Source: Pseudomonas putida (lineage in GTDB: Bacteria; Pseudomonadota; Gammaproteobacteria; Pseudomonadales; Pseudomonadaceae). From it: a stretch of DNA of 64,000 nt. Position numbers and translations under genes: made by a program. Position 1 is the stretch's first letter. Each line of letters begins with the position of its first letter. The notes under the pieces were generated by a model. That model saw nothing but the letters and a program-made list of their open reading frames with translations, was not told the origin of the DNA and did no database searches. The stretch covers positions 4,340,001 to 4,404,000 of the forward strand of contig NZ_CP026115.2 in NCBI RefSeq assembly GCF_009883635.2, written 5' to 3'. This document shows, in pieces, positions 27,201 to 36,639 of this stretch.

Positions 27201-29088
27201 CGTATTCGGCAACGGCCTGCTGATGTCCGACAAGCTGCAACTGGTGGCGGCGTTCAACCACCTGCACATCTTCATCGACCCGAACCCGGACCCGGCCACC
27301 AGCTTCATCGAGCGCAAGCGCCTGTTCGACCTGCCGCGTTCGGCCTGGAGCGACTACGACACCAGCATCATGTCTGAAGGCGGCGGGATTTTCCCGCGCA
27401 GTGCCAAGAGCATCGCCATCAGCCCGCAGATGAAAGAGCGCTTTGCCATCGAGGCCGATCGCCTGACCCCGACCGAGCTGCTGCACGCGCTGCTCAAGGC
27501 GCCGGTCGACCTGCTGTGGAACGGCGGTATCGGCACCTACGTCAAGGCCAGCAGCGAAAGCCACGCCGATGTCGGCGACAAGGCCAACGATGCACTGCGG
27601 GTCAACGGCAACGAGCTGCGCTGCAAGGTGGTGGGTGAGGGCGGCAACCTCGGCATGACCCAGCTCGGCCGTGTCGAATTCGGCCTGCATGGCGGCGCCA
27701 CCAACACCGACTTCATCGACAACGCCGGTGGCGTGGACTGCTCCGACCACGAGGTCAATATCAAGATCCTGCTCAACGAAGTGGTGCAGGGTGGCGACAT
27801 GACCGAGAAGCAGCGCAACCAGCTGCTCGGCAGCATGACCGACGAAGTCGCCGGCCTGGTGCTGGGCAACAACTACAAGCAGACCCAGGCGCTGTCGCTG
27901 GCCGCCCGCCGCGCCCGCGAGCGGATCGCCGAGTACAAGCGCCTGATGGCCGACCTCGAAGGCCGTGGCAAGCTGGACCGGGCCATCGAGTTTCTGCCGT
28001 CCGAGGAGCAGTTGGCCGAGCGTCTGGCTGCCGGCCAGGGCCTGACCCGTGCCGAGCTGTCGGTGCTGATCTCGTACAGCAAGATCGACCTCAAGGAGCA
28101 GCTGCTCAAGTCGCTGGTACCCGACGACGACTACCTGACCCGCGACATGGAAACCGCCTTCCCGCCGTCGCTGGTCAGCAAGTTCGCCGATGCCATGCGC
28201 CGTCACCGCCTGAAGCGCGAAATCGTCAGTACCCAGATCGCCAACGACCTGGTCAACAACATGGGCATCACCTTCGTCCAGCGCCTGAAGGAGTCGACCG
28301 GCATGAGCCCGGCCAACGTCGCCGGGGCTTACGTGATCGTGCGCGATATCTTCCACCTGCCGCACTGGTTCCGCCAGATCGAGGCGCTGGACTACCAGGT
28401 GCCGGCGGAAATCCAGCTGACCCTGATGGACGAGCTGATGCGCCTGGGCCGCCGCGCCACCCGCTGGTTCCTGCGCAGCCGACGCAACGAGCAGGATGCG
28501 GGGCGTGACACTGCACACTTCGGGCCGAAGATCGCCCAGCTGGGGCTCAAGCTCGACGAGCTGCTGGAAGGCCCGACCCGCGAGCGCTGGATGGTGCGTT
28601 ACCAGAGCTTCGTCGACGCTGGCGTACCGGAGTTGCTGGCGCGCATGGTTGCCGGTACCACCCACCTGTACACCCTGTTGCCGATCATCGAGGCCTCGGA
28701 CGTCACCGGGCATGACCCGGCGCAGGTGGCCAAGGCGTTCTTCGCCGTGGGCAGCGCGCTGGACCTGACCTGGTACCTGCAGGAAATCAGCAACCTGCCG
28801 GTGGAAAACAACTGGCAGGCCCTGGCCCGCGAGGCGTTCCGCGACGACATCGACCTGCAGCAGCGGGCGATCACCATCTCGGTGCTGCAGATGGTCGATG
28901 CTCCGGAAGACATGGACGCCCGTGTGGCGCTGTGGGCCGAGCAGCACCGGGTGATGGTCGAGCGCTGGCGCGCCATGCTCGACGACCTGCGCAATGCCAC
29001 CGGCACCGACTATGCGATGTACGCGGTGGCCAACCGCGAGCTGGTCGACCTGGCGCTGAGCGGGCAGGCGGCGGTGCTGCCGTCCTGA
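24223..29088 (+). CDS. gdhB: NAD-specific glutamate dehydrogenase, large (180 kDa) class
   Basis: 1621 residues, the usual length for this class. A long N-terminal regulatory region with ACT-like parts covers about the first 700 residues. The catalytic core follows ([23 protein letters not shown], then KGGF), with dinucleotide-binding [17 protein letters not shown] near 985 and a long C-terminal domain. It deaminates glutamate to 2-oxoglutarate and ammonium, allowing glutamate and related amino acids to serve as carbon sources. ATG 24223 has GGAG eight bases upstream and gives [12 protein letters not shown], the family start. A strong terminator follows at 29109. A large antisense ORF covering the gene is a codon-bias shadow. 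Confidence 0.96.
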   Translation: [1621 protein letters not shown]

Positions 29089-29108
29089 GTCAGGTGCTGA
29101 GGTAAAAG

Positions 29109-29141
29109 AAAGCCCCGGCAGCGATGCCGGGGCTTTTTTTG
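29109..29141 (+). terminator. Rho-independent terminator of gdhB
   Basis: AAAGCCCCGGCA-GCGA-TGCCGGGGCTTT followed by a T-run: a 12-base stem, 21 bases after the gdhB stop. Confidence 0.95.
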
Positions 29142-29151
29142 TACTCCTGTG

Positions 29152-29232
29152 CCGGCCTCTTCGCGGGGCAAGCCCGCTCCTACAGGGATCGCGCGATCTT
29201 GTAGGAGCGGGCTTGTCCCGCGAAAGGGCCGG
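29152..29232. repeat. REP palindrome pair
   Basis: Two inverted REP cores (CGCGGGGCAAGCCCGCTCC then TACA; GTAGGAGCGGGCTTGTCCCG) extended by matching CCGGC...GCCGG ends, between the gdhB terminator and the ppsR stop. Confidence 0.9.
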
Positions 29233-29239
29233 TGCAGGC

Positions 29240-30058
29240 TTACTTGAATCTGCGCTCCACGCCTTTTTCGACCAGGATCTTCGCCGAAATCTCTTCCACC
29301 GAGAAATGCGTGGAATTGATGTTGGGAATGTTCTCCCGGCGGAACAGGTTCTCCACCTCGCGCACCTCGAACTCGCACTGGGCAAAGCTCGAATAGCGGC
29401 TGTTGGGCTTGCGCTCGTGGCGAATGGCGGTCAGGCGGTCGGGGTCGATGGTCAGGCCGAACAACTTGCTGTGGTGCTTTTTCAGCACCGCCGGCAGTTG
29501 CAGGCGCTCCATGTCGTCCTCGGTCAGCGGGTAGTTGGCGGCGCGGATGCCGAACTGCATGGCCATGTACAGGCAGGTCGGGGTCTTGCCGCAGCGCGAC
29601 ACGCCGACCAGGATCAGGTCGGCCTTGTCGTAGTAGTGGGTGCGCGCACCGTCATCGTTGTCCAGGGCAAAGTTCACCGCCTCGATGCGTTCCATGTAGT
29701 TGGAATTGCCGCCAATCGAGTGCGATTTGCCCACGGAATACGACGAATGGGCCGTCAATTCCTGCTCAAGCGGGGATAAAAACGAAGAAAAGATGTCGAT
29801 CATGAAGCCGTTCGACGTCGCCAGGATCTCACGGATGTCCTGATTGACGATGGTGTCGAAGATGATCGGCCGCATGCCATCGCGCTCTGCGGCAGCGTTG
29901 ATCTGCTGCACCATGGTCCGCGCCTTTTCCGGGCTGTCGATGTACGGACGGGTGAATTTACTGAACGGAATGCTTTCGAATTGAGCGAGCAGGCTCTGGC
30001 CCAGGGTTTCGGCGGTGATGCCGGTGCCATCGGAGATGAAGAACGCGGTTCGTTTCAT
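29240..30058 (-). CDS. ppsR: PEP synthase regulatory protein (kinase/pyrophosphorylase)
   Basis: 272 residues of the DUF299/PSRP family. It has [20 protein letters not shown] at the N terminus and the P-loop [15 protein letters not shown] near 150. It is bifunctional: ADP-dependent phosphorylation inactivates PEP synthase and Pi-dependent dephosphorylation reactivates it. Divergent from ppsA across a gap of 190 bases, the usual arrangement for this regulator and target. I reject the upstream in-frame extension to 30385, which crosses the promoter region and the ppsA start. Confidence 0.95.
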   Translation of the reverse strand: MKRTAFFISDGTGITAETLGQSLLAQFESIPFSKFTRPYIDSPEKARTMVQQINAAAERDGMRPIIFDTIVNQDIREILATSNGFMIDIFSSFLSPLEQELTAHSSYSVGKSHSIGGNSNYMERIEAVNFALDNDDGARTHYYDKADLILVGVSRCGKTPTCLYMAMQFGIRAANYPLTEDDMERLQLPAVLKKHHSKLFGLTIDPDRLTAIRHERKPNSRYSSFAQCEFEVREVENLFRRENIPNINSTHFSVEEISAKILVEKGVERRFK

Positions 30059-30103
30059 TTGCGATCTGGGCCTTAAGCTGATGACGTTTCTTGGATATGA
30101 TAA

Positions 30104-30119
30104 GTTCGGTTTGCCGAAC
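30104..30119. promoter_or_regulatory. Palindrome in the ppsR-ppsA divergent promoter region
   Basis: GTTCGG-TTTG-CCGAAC: perfect 6-base arms with a 4-base spacer, in the only AT-rich part of the gap between the two genes. Its position suits an operator acting on one or both promoters. Confidence 0.45.
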
Positions 30120-30248
30120 GTGGCTGTCAGCATTCTGCCATATTTTGCGAACCTATTTTCCAGGTACAGGCCACAAGCGTCCGGCCCAGTCAACGAAGGC
30201 AGGCGGGCGCCCTTGAGTTTTTCCAATACAGTTAGTGGAGAGATCACC

Positions 30249-32624
30249 TTGGTAGAGTACGTAGTTTCCCTCGATAAGCTCGGCGTCCACGATGTGGAGC
30301 ATGTGGGGGGCAAGAACGCATCCCTGGGCGAGATGATCAGTAACCTCGCTGGTGCCGGCGTGTCGGTGCCGGGCGGCTTTGCCACTACGGCTCAGGCGTA
30401 CCGTGACTTTCTCGAACAGAGTGGCCTGAACAACCAGATTCATGCGGCCCTCGACGCCCTCGACGTGGATGACGTCAACGCCCTGGCCAAGACCGGCGCG
30501 CAGATCCGCCAGTGGGTGATGGAGGCCGAATTCCCGGCTCGCCTGGATGCGGAAATCCGCACCGCCTTCGCCGAAATGTCCAAGGGCAACGACAACATGG
30601 CCGTGGCCGTGCGTTCCTCGGCCACCGCCGAAGACCTGCCGGACGCCTCGTTCGCCGGTCAGCAGGAAACCTTCCTCAACATCCGTGGCGTCGACAACGT
30701 GATCCGCGCGGCCAAGGAAGTGTTCGCCTCGCTGTTCAACGACCGCGCCATCGCCTACCGCGTGCACCAGGGCTTCGACCACAAGCTGGTTGCCCTGTCC
30801 GCTGGCGTGCAGCGCATGGTCCGTTCGGAAACCGGCACTGCCGGCGTGATGTTCACCCTCGACACCGAGTCGGGCTTCCGTGACGTGGTGTTCATCACCG
30901 GCGCCTACGGCCTGGGTGAAACCGTGGTGCAGGGTGCGGTCAACCCTGACGAATTCTACGTGCACAAGCAGACCCTGGAGGCTGGCCGCCCGGCCATCCT
31001 GCGCCGCAACCTGGGCAGCAAGGCGATCAAGATGGTCTATGGCGACGAAGCCAAGGCCGGTCGCTCGGTCAAGACTGTCGAGGTCGACCGCGCCGAGCGT
31101 GCACGCTTCTGCCTGAGCGACGACGAAGTCAATGAGCTGGCCAAGCAGGCAATGATCATCGAGCAGCACTACCAGCGCCCGATGGACATCGAATGGGCCA
31201 AGGACGGTGACGACGGCAAGCTGTACATCGTCCAGGCCCGCCCTGAGACCGTGAAGAGCCGCGCCAGCGCCAACGTCATGGAACGTTACCTGCTCAAAGA
31301 GAAGGGCACCGTGCTGGTCGAAGGCCGCGCCATCGGCCAGCGCATCGGCGCCGGCAAGGTCCGCGTGATCAACGACGTGTCCGAGATGGACAAGGTGCAG
31401 CCGGGCGACGTACTGGTCTCCGACATGACCGACCCGGACTGGGAGCCGGTGATGAAGCGCGCCAGCGCCATCGTCACCAACCGTGGCGGGCGTACCTGCC
31501 ACGCGGCGATCATCGCCCGTGAGCTGGGCATCCCGGCCGTGGTCGGTTGCGGCAACGCCACCCAAGTGCTGAAAGACGGCCAGGGCGTGACCGTATCCTG
31601 CGCCGAAGGCGATACCGGCTTCATCTTCGAAGGCGAGCTGGGCTTCGACGTCAAGCAGAACTCGGTGGACGCCATGCCGGAGCTGCCGTTCAAGATCATG
31701 ATGAACGTCGGCAACCCGGACCGCGCCTTCGACTTCGCCCAGCTGCCTAACGCAGGCGTGGGCCTGGCGCGTCTGGAATTCATCATCAACCGCATGATCG
31801 GCGTGCACCCCAAGGCGCTGCTGAACTACGCCGGCCTGCCTGCCGACCTGAAAGAAAGCGTCGACAAGCGCATCGCCGGGTACAACGACCCGGTCGGCTT
31901 CTATGTCGAGAAGCTGGTCGAGGGCATCAGCACTCTGGCAGCGGCCTTCTACCCGAAAAAGGTCATCGTGCGCCTGTCGGACTTCAAGTCCAACGAGTAC
32001 GCCAACCTGATCGGCGGCAAACTGTACGAGCCGGAAGAAGAAAACCCGATGCTGGGCTTCCGCGGCGCCTCGCGCTACATCAGCGAGTCGTTCCGTGACT
32101 GCTTCGAGCTCGAGTGCCGTGCGCTGAAGCGCGTGCGCAACGAAATGGGCCTGACCAACGTCGAGATCATGGTGCCGTTCGTACGCACCCTGGGCGAAGC
32201 CAGCCAGGTCGTCGACCTGCTCGCCGAAAACGGCCTGGCCCGCGGCGACAATGGCCTGCGCGTGATCATGATGTGCGAGCTGCCGTCCAACGCGATCCTC
32301 GCCGAGGAGTTCCTCGAGTACTTCGACGGCTTCTCGATCGGTTCCAACGACCTGACCCAGCTGACCCTGGGCCTGGACCGCGACTCGGGCATCATCGCCC
32401 ATCTGTTCGACGAGCGTAACCCGGCGGTGAAGAAGCTGCTGGCCAACGCCATCCAGGCGTGCAACAAGGCCGGCAAGTACATCGGCATCTGCGGCCAGGG
32501 CCCGTCGGACCACCCGGACCTGGCCAAGTGGCTGATGGAGCAGGGCATCGAAAGCGTGTCGCTGAACCCGGACTCGGTCCTGGAGACCTGGTTCTTCCTG
32601 GCCGAAGGCCAGGGCGCAGCCTGA
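30249..32624 (+). CDS. ppsA: Phosphoenolpyruvate synthase
   Basis: 791 residues: an N-terminal ATP-binding domain ([32 protein letters not shown]), a swivelling phospho-His domain ([21 protein letters not shown]) and a C-terminal PEP/pyruvate barrel with the catalytic-Cys loop GICGQGPSD. It converts pyruvate plus ATP to PEP for gluconeogenesis. I choose the TTG start at 30249 ([12 protein letters not shown] follows); GGAG stands about nine bases upstream and no ATG gives the family N terminus. Activity is probably controlled by the divergent ppsR. Confidence 0.95.
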   Translation: MVEYVVSLDKLGVHDVEHVGGKNASLGEMISNLAGAGVSVPGGFATTAQAYRDFLEQSGLNNQIHAALDALDVDDVNALAKTGAQIRQWVMEAEFPARLDAEIRTAFAEMSKGNDNMAVAVRSSATAEDLPDASFAGQQETFLNIRGVDNVIRAAKEVFASLFNDRAIAYRVHQGFDHKLVALSAGVQRMVRSETGTAGVMFTLDTESGFRDVVFITGAYGLGETVVQGAVNPDEFYVHKQTLEAGRPAILRRNLGSKAIKMVYGDEAKAGRSVKTVEVDRAERARFCLSDDEVNELAKQAMIIEQHYQRPMDIEWAKDGDDGKLYIVQARPETVKSRASANVMERYLLKEKGTVLVEGRAIGQRIGAGKVRVINDVSEMDKVQPGDVLVSDMTDPDWEPVMKRASAIVTNRGGRTCHAAIIARELGIPAVVGCGNATQVLKDGQGVTVSCAEGDTGFIFEGELGFDVKQNSVDAMPELPFKIMMNVGNPDRAFDFAQLPNAGVGLARLEFIINRMIGVHPKALLNYAGLPADLKESVDKRIAGYNDPVGFYVEKLVEGISTLAAAFYPKKVIVRLSDFKSNEYANLIGGKLYEPEEENPMLGFRGASRYISESFRDCFELECRALKRVRNEMGLTNVEIMVPFVRTLGEASQVVDLLAENGLARGDNGLRVIMMCELPSNAILAEEFLEYFDGFSIGSNDLTQLTLGLDRDSGIIAHLFDERNPAVKKLLANAIQACNKAGKYIGICGQGPSDHPDLAKWLMEQGIESVSLNPDSVLETWFFLAEGQGAA

Positions 32625-32635
32625 TGCGGTAAATT

Positions 32636-32672
32636 GCGGGGGCGCGTCTGGCGCGCCCCCGCCTGGTTTTTT
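32636..32672 (+). terminator. Rho-independent terminator of ppsA
   Basis: GCGGGGGCGCG-TCTGG-CGCGCCCCCGC hairpin, then CTGG and TTTTTT, beginning 12 bases after the ppsA stop. Confidence 0.9.
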
Positions 32673-32726
32673 CCAGGGCGGGTTCCAGTGATGGATCACG
32701 CCCTTTTTTGTGCACCAAGCAACCTT

Positions 32727-33719
32727 ATGCAAAGCAGCAGCAACCTTTTTCCCGTGGCCTTGCTCAGTGCCGAGCGTCGCGGCGACCTCAGCGAAGACGT
32801 GTACCGGATCAAGGCCGGCAACGGCCCTGATCCCAGCGTCGAGCTGGCCGTGACCCGCCTGGGCCTGGCTGATCAAGGCCGGCCCCTGGGCGTGCCGGTG
32901 ATTCTGCTGCATGGCAGTTTCTCCAACCGGCGCTTCTGGTATTCGCCCAAGGGCATCGGCCTGGGGGCTTATCTGGCGCGGGCCGGGTTCGATGTGTGGA
33001 TACCGGAGATGCGCGGCCACGGCTTGTCACCACGTAATCGCAACTGGAAGCACAACAGCGTGGCCGACTACGCCCGCGACGACCTGCCGCTGATTGCGGC
33101 ATTCGTTCGTGAGCAGTCTGGCCAGGCGCCGCACTGGGTTGGCCATTCCCTGGGGGGAACCACCTTGGTGGCGGCCCTGGGTGGCGGCTTCCTCGAGTCC
33201 GGCCAGGTGGCCAGCGCGGCGCTTTTCGGTACCCAGATCAGCCGTGTCTACTGGCCGCTCAAGGTGCCGCCTCTGACCTGGGGGGCGAAAATGCTGCTCA
33301 AGCGTTGGGGGCAGATTTCCGGGCCGCGGTTCAAGCGCGGGCCGGAGGACGAGCCGATCGGCCTGGCCCTTGAGAGCATGCGCTGGCATGGCCTGTTCGG
33401 GCGCTTTGGCGACAAGCAGAACGACTGGTGGGCGGGGCTGGCCGACGTGGATGTGCCGTTGCTGGCGGTGGCCGGCGCCGGGGACTTCCAGGACCCGGTG
33501 TGGGCTTGCCGCAAGCTGTTCGATCAGCTGGGTGGCGAGCGCAAGCAGTTCCTGCGCCTGGGCCGTGAAGAGGGTTTCGAGGCCTTTGGGCATGTCGACA
33601 TGCTGGTGAGCAAGGCGGCGCAGGCGCAGGTCTGGCCGCTGGTGGAGCGCTGGTTGCGCGATCCGCTGTTGCCAGTGCATGTGTCGACGGTGGCGGCCGA
33701 GCCTGTGCCTGTTGGCTGA
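32727..33719 (+). CDS. Alpha/beta hydrolase
   Basis: About 330 residues with an alpha/beta hydrolase fold: oxyanion region VILLHGSFSNRRFW, nucleophile elbow GHSLGG, and a C-terminal acid/His part with AGAGDFQDP and FGHVDML. It is related to putative lipases or esterases; the substrate is unknown. Starts at 32727 (MQSSSNLF) and 32691 (MDHALF) both have weak Shine-Dalgarno sequences; I prefer 32727 because similar proteins begin close to that point. It follows the ppsA terminator, so it has its own promoter. Confidence 0.82.
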   Translation: MQSSSNLFPVALLSAERRGDLSEDVYRIKAGNGPDPSVELAVTRLGLADQGRPLGVPVILLHGSFSNRRFWYSPKGIGLGAYLARAGFDVWIPEMRGHGLSPRNRNWKHNSVADYARDDLPLIAAFVREQSGQAPHWVGHSLGGTTLVAALGGGFLESGQVASAALFGTQISRVYWPLKVPPLTWGAKMLLKRWGQISGPRFKRGPEDEPIGLALESMRWHGLFGRFGDKQNDWWAGLADVDVPLLAVAGAGDFQDPVWACRKLFDQLGGERKQFLRLGREEGFEAFGHVDMLVSKAAQAQVWPLVERWLRDPLLPVHVSTVAAEPVPVG

Positions 33720-33851
33720 ATCTGCTTCGCCTGGGCCGGCCTCTTCGCGGCACAGGCAAAACTTGACTGCTCAGTCCCGGATGACTGCGACAGCTTCTAC
33801 GGTGTAGCCTTGGCCGATACCCGCTTTCGTTGTGACTGACAGGAGCTTCCC

Positions 33852-34343
33852 ATGCAGCATTACGTAACGCCCGACCTGTGTGACGCCTACCCGGACCTGG
33901 TACAGGTGCTGGAACCGATGTTCAGCAACTTCGGTGGCCGCGATTCCTTCGGTGGCCAGATCGTCACCATCAAGTGTTTCGAAGACAACTCGCTGGTCAA
34001 GGATCAGGTCGAGCTCGATGGCAAGGGCAAGGTCCTGGTAGTCGACGGTGGCGGCTCGCTGCGCCGTGCGCTGCTCGGTGACATGCTCGCGGAGAAGGCC
34101 GCCAAGAACGGCTGGGAAGGCCTGGTGATCTACGGCTGCGTGCGAGACGTCGACGTACTGATCCAGACCGACGTCGGTGTGCAGGCGCTGGCCAGCCACC
34201 CGATGAAAACCGACAAGCGCGGTATCGGTGACCTCAACGTGGCCGTAACTTTTGCCGGGGTCACCTTCCGCCCGGGCGAGTACCTGTATGCCGACAACAA
34301 CGGCGTGATCATTTCGCCAAGCCCGCTGAAAATGCCGGAGTGA
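33852..34343 (+). CDS. rraA: RraA family protein
   Basis: 163 residues, full length, with the RraA/aldolase core [23 protein letters not shown], the [11 protein letters not shown] motif and a C-terminal [16 protein letters not shown]. coli RraA binds RNase E and inhibits mRNA decay. The fold is shared with class II 4-hydroxy-4-methyl-2-oxoglutarate aldolases, and the GxxxD...RD residues needed for that are present, so the physiological role cannot be fixed from sequence. CAGGAG precedes the ATG by six bases. Confidence 0.9.
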   Translation: MQHYVTPDLCDAYPDLVQVLEPMFSNFGGRDSFGGQIVTIKCFEDNSLVKDQVELDGKGKVLVVDGGGSLRRALLGDMLAEKAAKNGWEGLVIYGCVRDVDVLIQTDVGVQALASHPMKTDKRGIGDLNVAVTFAGVTFRPGEYLYADNNGVIISPSPLKMPE

Positions 34344-34370
34344 CGCGTCGTACGCGCTGATGGAGCTTTG

Positions 34371-35366
34371 ATGTTCGAGGAAGACAACGCGCAGTGGGGG
34401 CTGGTGCATGCCCTGGTGCTCGATGGTAAAGGCAGCGCGCGTTCGATCGCCCGGACCGAGCTGGACGACCTGCAGCTGCAGCCACACGAAAGTCTGTGGC
34501 TGCACTGGGATCGCAGTCATCCGCAAACCCGCACCTGGTTGCTGCAAGACAGTGGCCTGAGCGAGTTCGCCTGCGACCTGCTGCTGGAGGAGAACACCCG
34601 GCCACGGCTGTTGCCGCAGGCCGGTGAGCAGATGCTGCTGTTCCTGCGCGGGGTCAACCTCAACCCGGGCGCCGAGCCCGAGGACATGGTTTCGGTACGC
34701 ATCCATGCCCAGGCGCAGCGGGTGATTTCGCTGCGCTTGCGGCCATTGCGTGCCAGCGATGAGATCCTTCAGCAGCTTGAAGAGGGCAGGGGACCGAAAT
34801 CGGCGTCTGAACTGCTGTTGTTGATGGGCGAACTGCTGACCGAAAAAGTCCAGAGCCTGGTCAGCGACCTCTCGGAGCTGGTCGACGACGAAGAAGAAAA
34901 GGTCGAATCCGACGAGCGGTATTCACCGGAGCATGGCAGCCTGCAGCAAATCCGTCGTCGCGCCGCGGGGTTGCGCCGGTTCCTGGCGCCACAGCGGGAA
35001 ATCTATGCCCAGCTGTCGCGTAGCAAGTGGAGCTGGTTCTGCGATGCCGACGCCGATTACTGGAACGAGCTGAACAACAGCCTGATCCGCTACCTCGAAG
35101 AGCTCGAACTGACCCGCGAGCGGGCAGCGCTGGTGCTGGAGAGTGAAGACCGTCGGCGCAGCGAGCGGATGAACCGGACCATGTACCGCTTCGGCATCAT
35201 CACCTGCATCTTCCTGCCCATGAGCTTCATCACCGGGCTGCTCGGCATCAACGTCGGCGGCATTCCGGGGGCGAGCAACCCTTATGGCTTCCTGCTTGCC
35301 TGCATCGTCGTGCTGGGCCTGGCGGTAGGGCAGTGGTGGTTGTTCCGGCGGTTGCGCTGGGTATGA
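34371..35366 (+). CDS. CorA/ZntB-type metal ion transporter
   Basis: 331 residues: a large cytoplasmic N domain with a charged helical stalk (LVDDEEEKVESDERYSPEHG in the middle) and two C-terminal TM helices carrying FLPMSFITGLLGINVGGIPG. The selectivity motif is GIN rather than GMN, as in ZntB-type members, which move zinc or related divalent cations. GGAG lies six bases before the ATG. An in-frame TTG directly precedes it. Stands alone downstream of rraA. Confidence 0.88.
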   Translation: MFEEDNAQWGLVHALVLDGKGSARSIARTELDDLQLQPHESLWLHWDRSHPQTRTWLLQDSGLSEFACDLLLEENTRPRLLPQAGEQMLLFLRGVNLNPGAEPEDMVSVRIHAQAQRVISLRLRPLRASDEILQQLEEGRGPKSASELLLLMGELLTEKVQSLVSDLSELVDDEEEKVESDERYSPEHGSLQQIRRRAAGLRRFLAPQREIYAQLSRSKWSWFCDADADYWNELNNSLIRYLEELELTRERAALVLESEDRRRSERMNRTMYRFGIITCIFLPMSFITGLLGINVGGIPGASNPYGFLLACIVVLGLAVGQWWLFRRLRWV

Positions 35367-35459
35367 AGGTGGCGAGTCATCTTGAAACATTCGTTCCACT
35401 GCGATGTGTGACCCATCGCCCGGCCACCTCGTCTCTGAGTGACACTGCGCGAGGTGCCT

Positions 35460-35723
35460 ATGCACGATCCGTTTGAAGAATCCCTGCGTGACCTGCTCAA
35501 GGCGTCGCCCTCCGGCGAGGAGCGAGACGATGCCGCGTGCCTGGGTCGCGTGCTGAAAACCGCCAACCGCCAGGTCGGTGCCGGTGATCTGTTCAGCCTG
35601 CTTGGCCGCTGGAGCCAGGCGCTGCTGATCGCCGTGAACAATGGCTCGGCGCACGTTGCGCCGGTGCGTCGACACTCTACCCGCAACGCTGCCAATGGCA
35701 GCAAAGCAGATAAGGCCGATTGA
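35460..35723 (+). CDS. cfrX: CfrX-like small protein upstream of cmpX
   Basis: 87 residues, soluble, with MHDPFEESLRDLLKASPSGEERDDAACLGRVLKTANRQVGAGDLF. It occupies the position of cfrX in the cfrX-cmpX-sigX-oprF cluster of pseudomonads; its function is unknown. GAGGTG precedes ATG 35460. Only two bases separate its stop from the cmpX ATG, so they are almost certainly co-transcribed. Symbol by position. Confidence 0.78.
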   Translation: MHDPFEESLRDLLKASPSGEERDDAACLGRVLKTANRQVGAGDLFSLLGRWSQALLIAVNNGSAHVAPVRRHSTRNAANGSKADKAD

Positions 35724-35725
35724 AT

Positions 35726-36550
35726 ATGGAACTCGATCTCTGGACCCAGAGCCTGGTCACTGCGATGACCGCCCTATGGACCAAGGTAGCGAACTTCATC
35801 CCCAACCTGTTCGGCGCGCTGGTCGTGGTGCTGCTCGGTTTCGTGGTGGCCAAGCTGCTCGACACACTGCTTTCCAAGCTCCTGGCCAAGTTCGGCCTGG
35901 ACCGCCTGATGGCCGGCACCGGGGCGACCAAGATGCTTGGCCGGGTTGGCATCCAGGTGCCGATATCGACCTTGATCGGCAAGGTTGTCTATTGGTTCGT
36001 ATTGCTGATCTTCCTCGTCTCGGCCGCTGAATCGTTGGGCCTGGAGCGGGTTTCGGCAACTCTCGACATGCTCGCCTTGTACCTGCCCAAGGTGTTCGGC
36101 GCAGCCCTGGTACTGCTGGCCGGCGTACTGCTGGCGCAGGTGGCCAACGGCCTGGTGCGCGGCGCGGCGGAAGGGATCGGCCTTGAATACTCCGCAGGCC
36201 TGGGGCGCATCACCCAAGGCCTGGTGATCATCATCAGCATCTCGGTGGCCATCAGCCAGCTCGAGGTCAAGACCGACCTGCTCAACCACGTGATCGTCAT
36301 TGGCCTGATTACCGTTGGTCTGGCCGTCGCGCTTGCCATGGGCCTTGGCAGCCGCGAAATCGCCGGGCAGATTCTGGCCGGCATCTACGTTCGTGAACTC
36401 TACCAGGTCGGCCAGCAGGTGCGGATTGGAGAGGTTGAAGGAATGATCGAAGAGATCGGCACGGTCAAGACGACGCTGTTGACCGATGATGGCGAACTGG
36501 TGTCGTTGTCCAATCGCGTGCTCCTCGAACAGCGAGTCAATAGCCGCTAA
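35726..36550 (+). CDS. cmpX: CmpX, MscS-related inner membrane protein
   Basis: 274 residues with about four TM helices (about 20-45, 90-110, 120-145, 170-215) and a C-terminal soluble segment QQVRIGEVEGMIEEIGTVKTTLLTDDGELVSLSNRVLLEQRV that resembles the MscS beta-domain. In Pseudomonas it is linked to envelope stress and sigX activity. The family has TM-helix repeats with conserved glycines. ATG 35726 follows cfrX by two bases. Confidence 0.88.
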   Translation: MELDLWTQSLVTAMTALWTKVANFIPNLFGALVVVLLGFVVAKLLDTLLSKLLAKFGLDRLMAGTGATKMLGRVGIQVPISTLIGKVVYWFVLLIFLVSAAESLGLERVSATLDMLALYLPKVFGAALVLLAGVLLAQVANGLVRGAAEGIGLEYSAGLGRITQGLVIIISISVAISQLEVKTDLLNHVIVIGLITVGLAVALAMGLGSREIAGQILAGIYVRELYQVGQQVRIGEVEGMIEEIGTVKTTLLTDDGELVSLSNRVLLEQRVNSR

Positions 36551-36639
36551 CCGCACAAAAGCTGTTAATGTATGCCGCCGCGAAAATCGCCCCATGGGGC
36601 TGAGCGGCGACATTGACCTGACTGTCGGCCAGATCCGTT

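Noticed and set aside
24322..29385. A 1687-codon open frame on the minus strand across gdhB
   Set aside because: It is the antisense shadow of gdhB: GC-rich third positions remove stops on the opposite strand. The plus strand has family motifs, a Shine-Dalgarno and a terminator; the minus frame has no recognisable domain and a composition rich in His, Gln and Val.
29240..30385. Longer ppsR reading frame beginning at 30385
   Set aside because: The extension runs over the ppsA start and promoter region and has no PSRP-like sequence; the family start [13 protein letters not shown] at 30058 fits.
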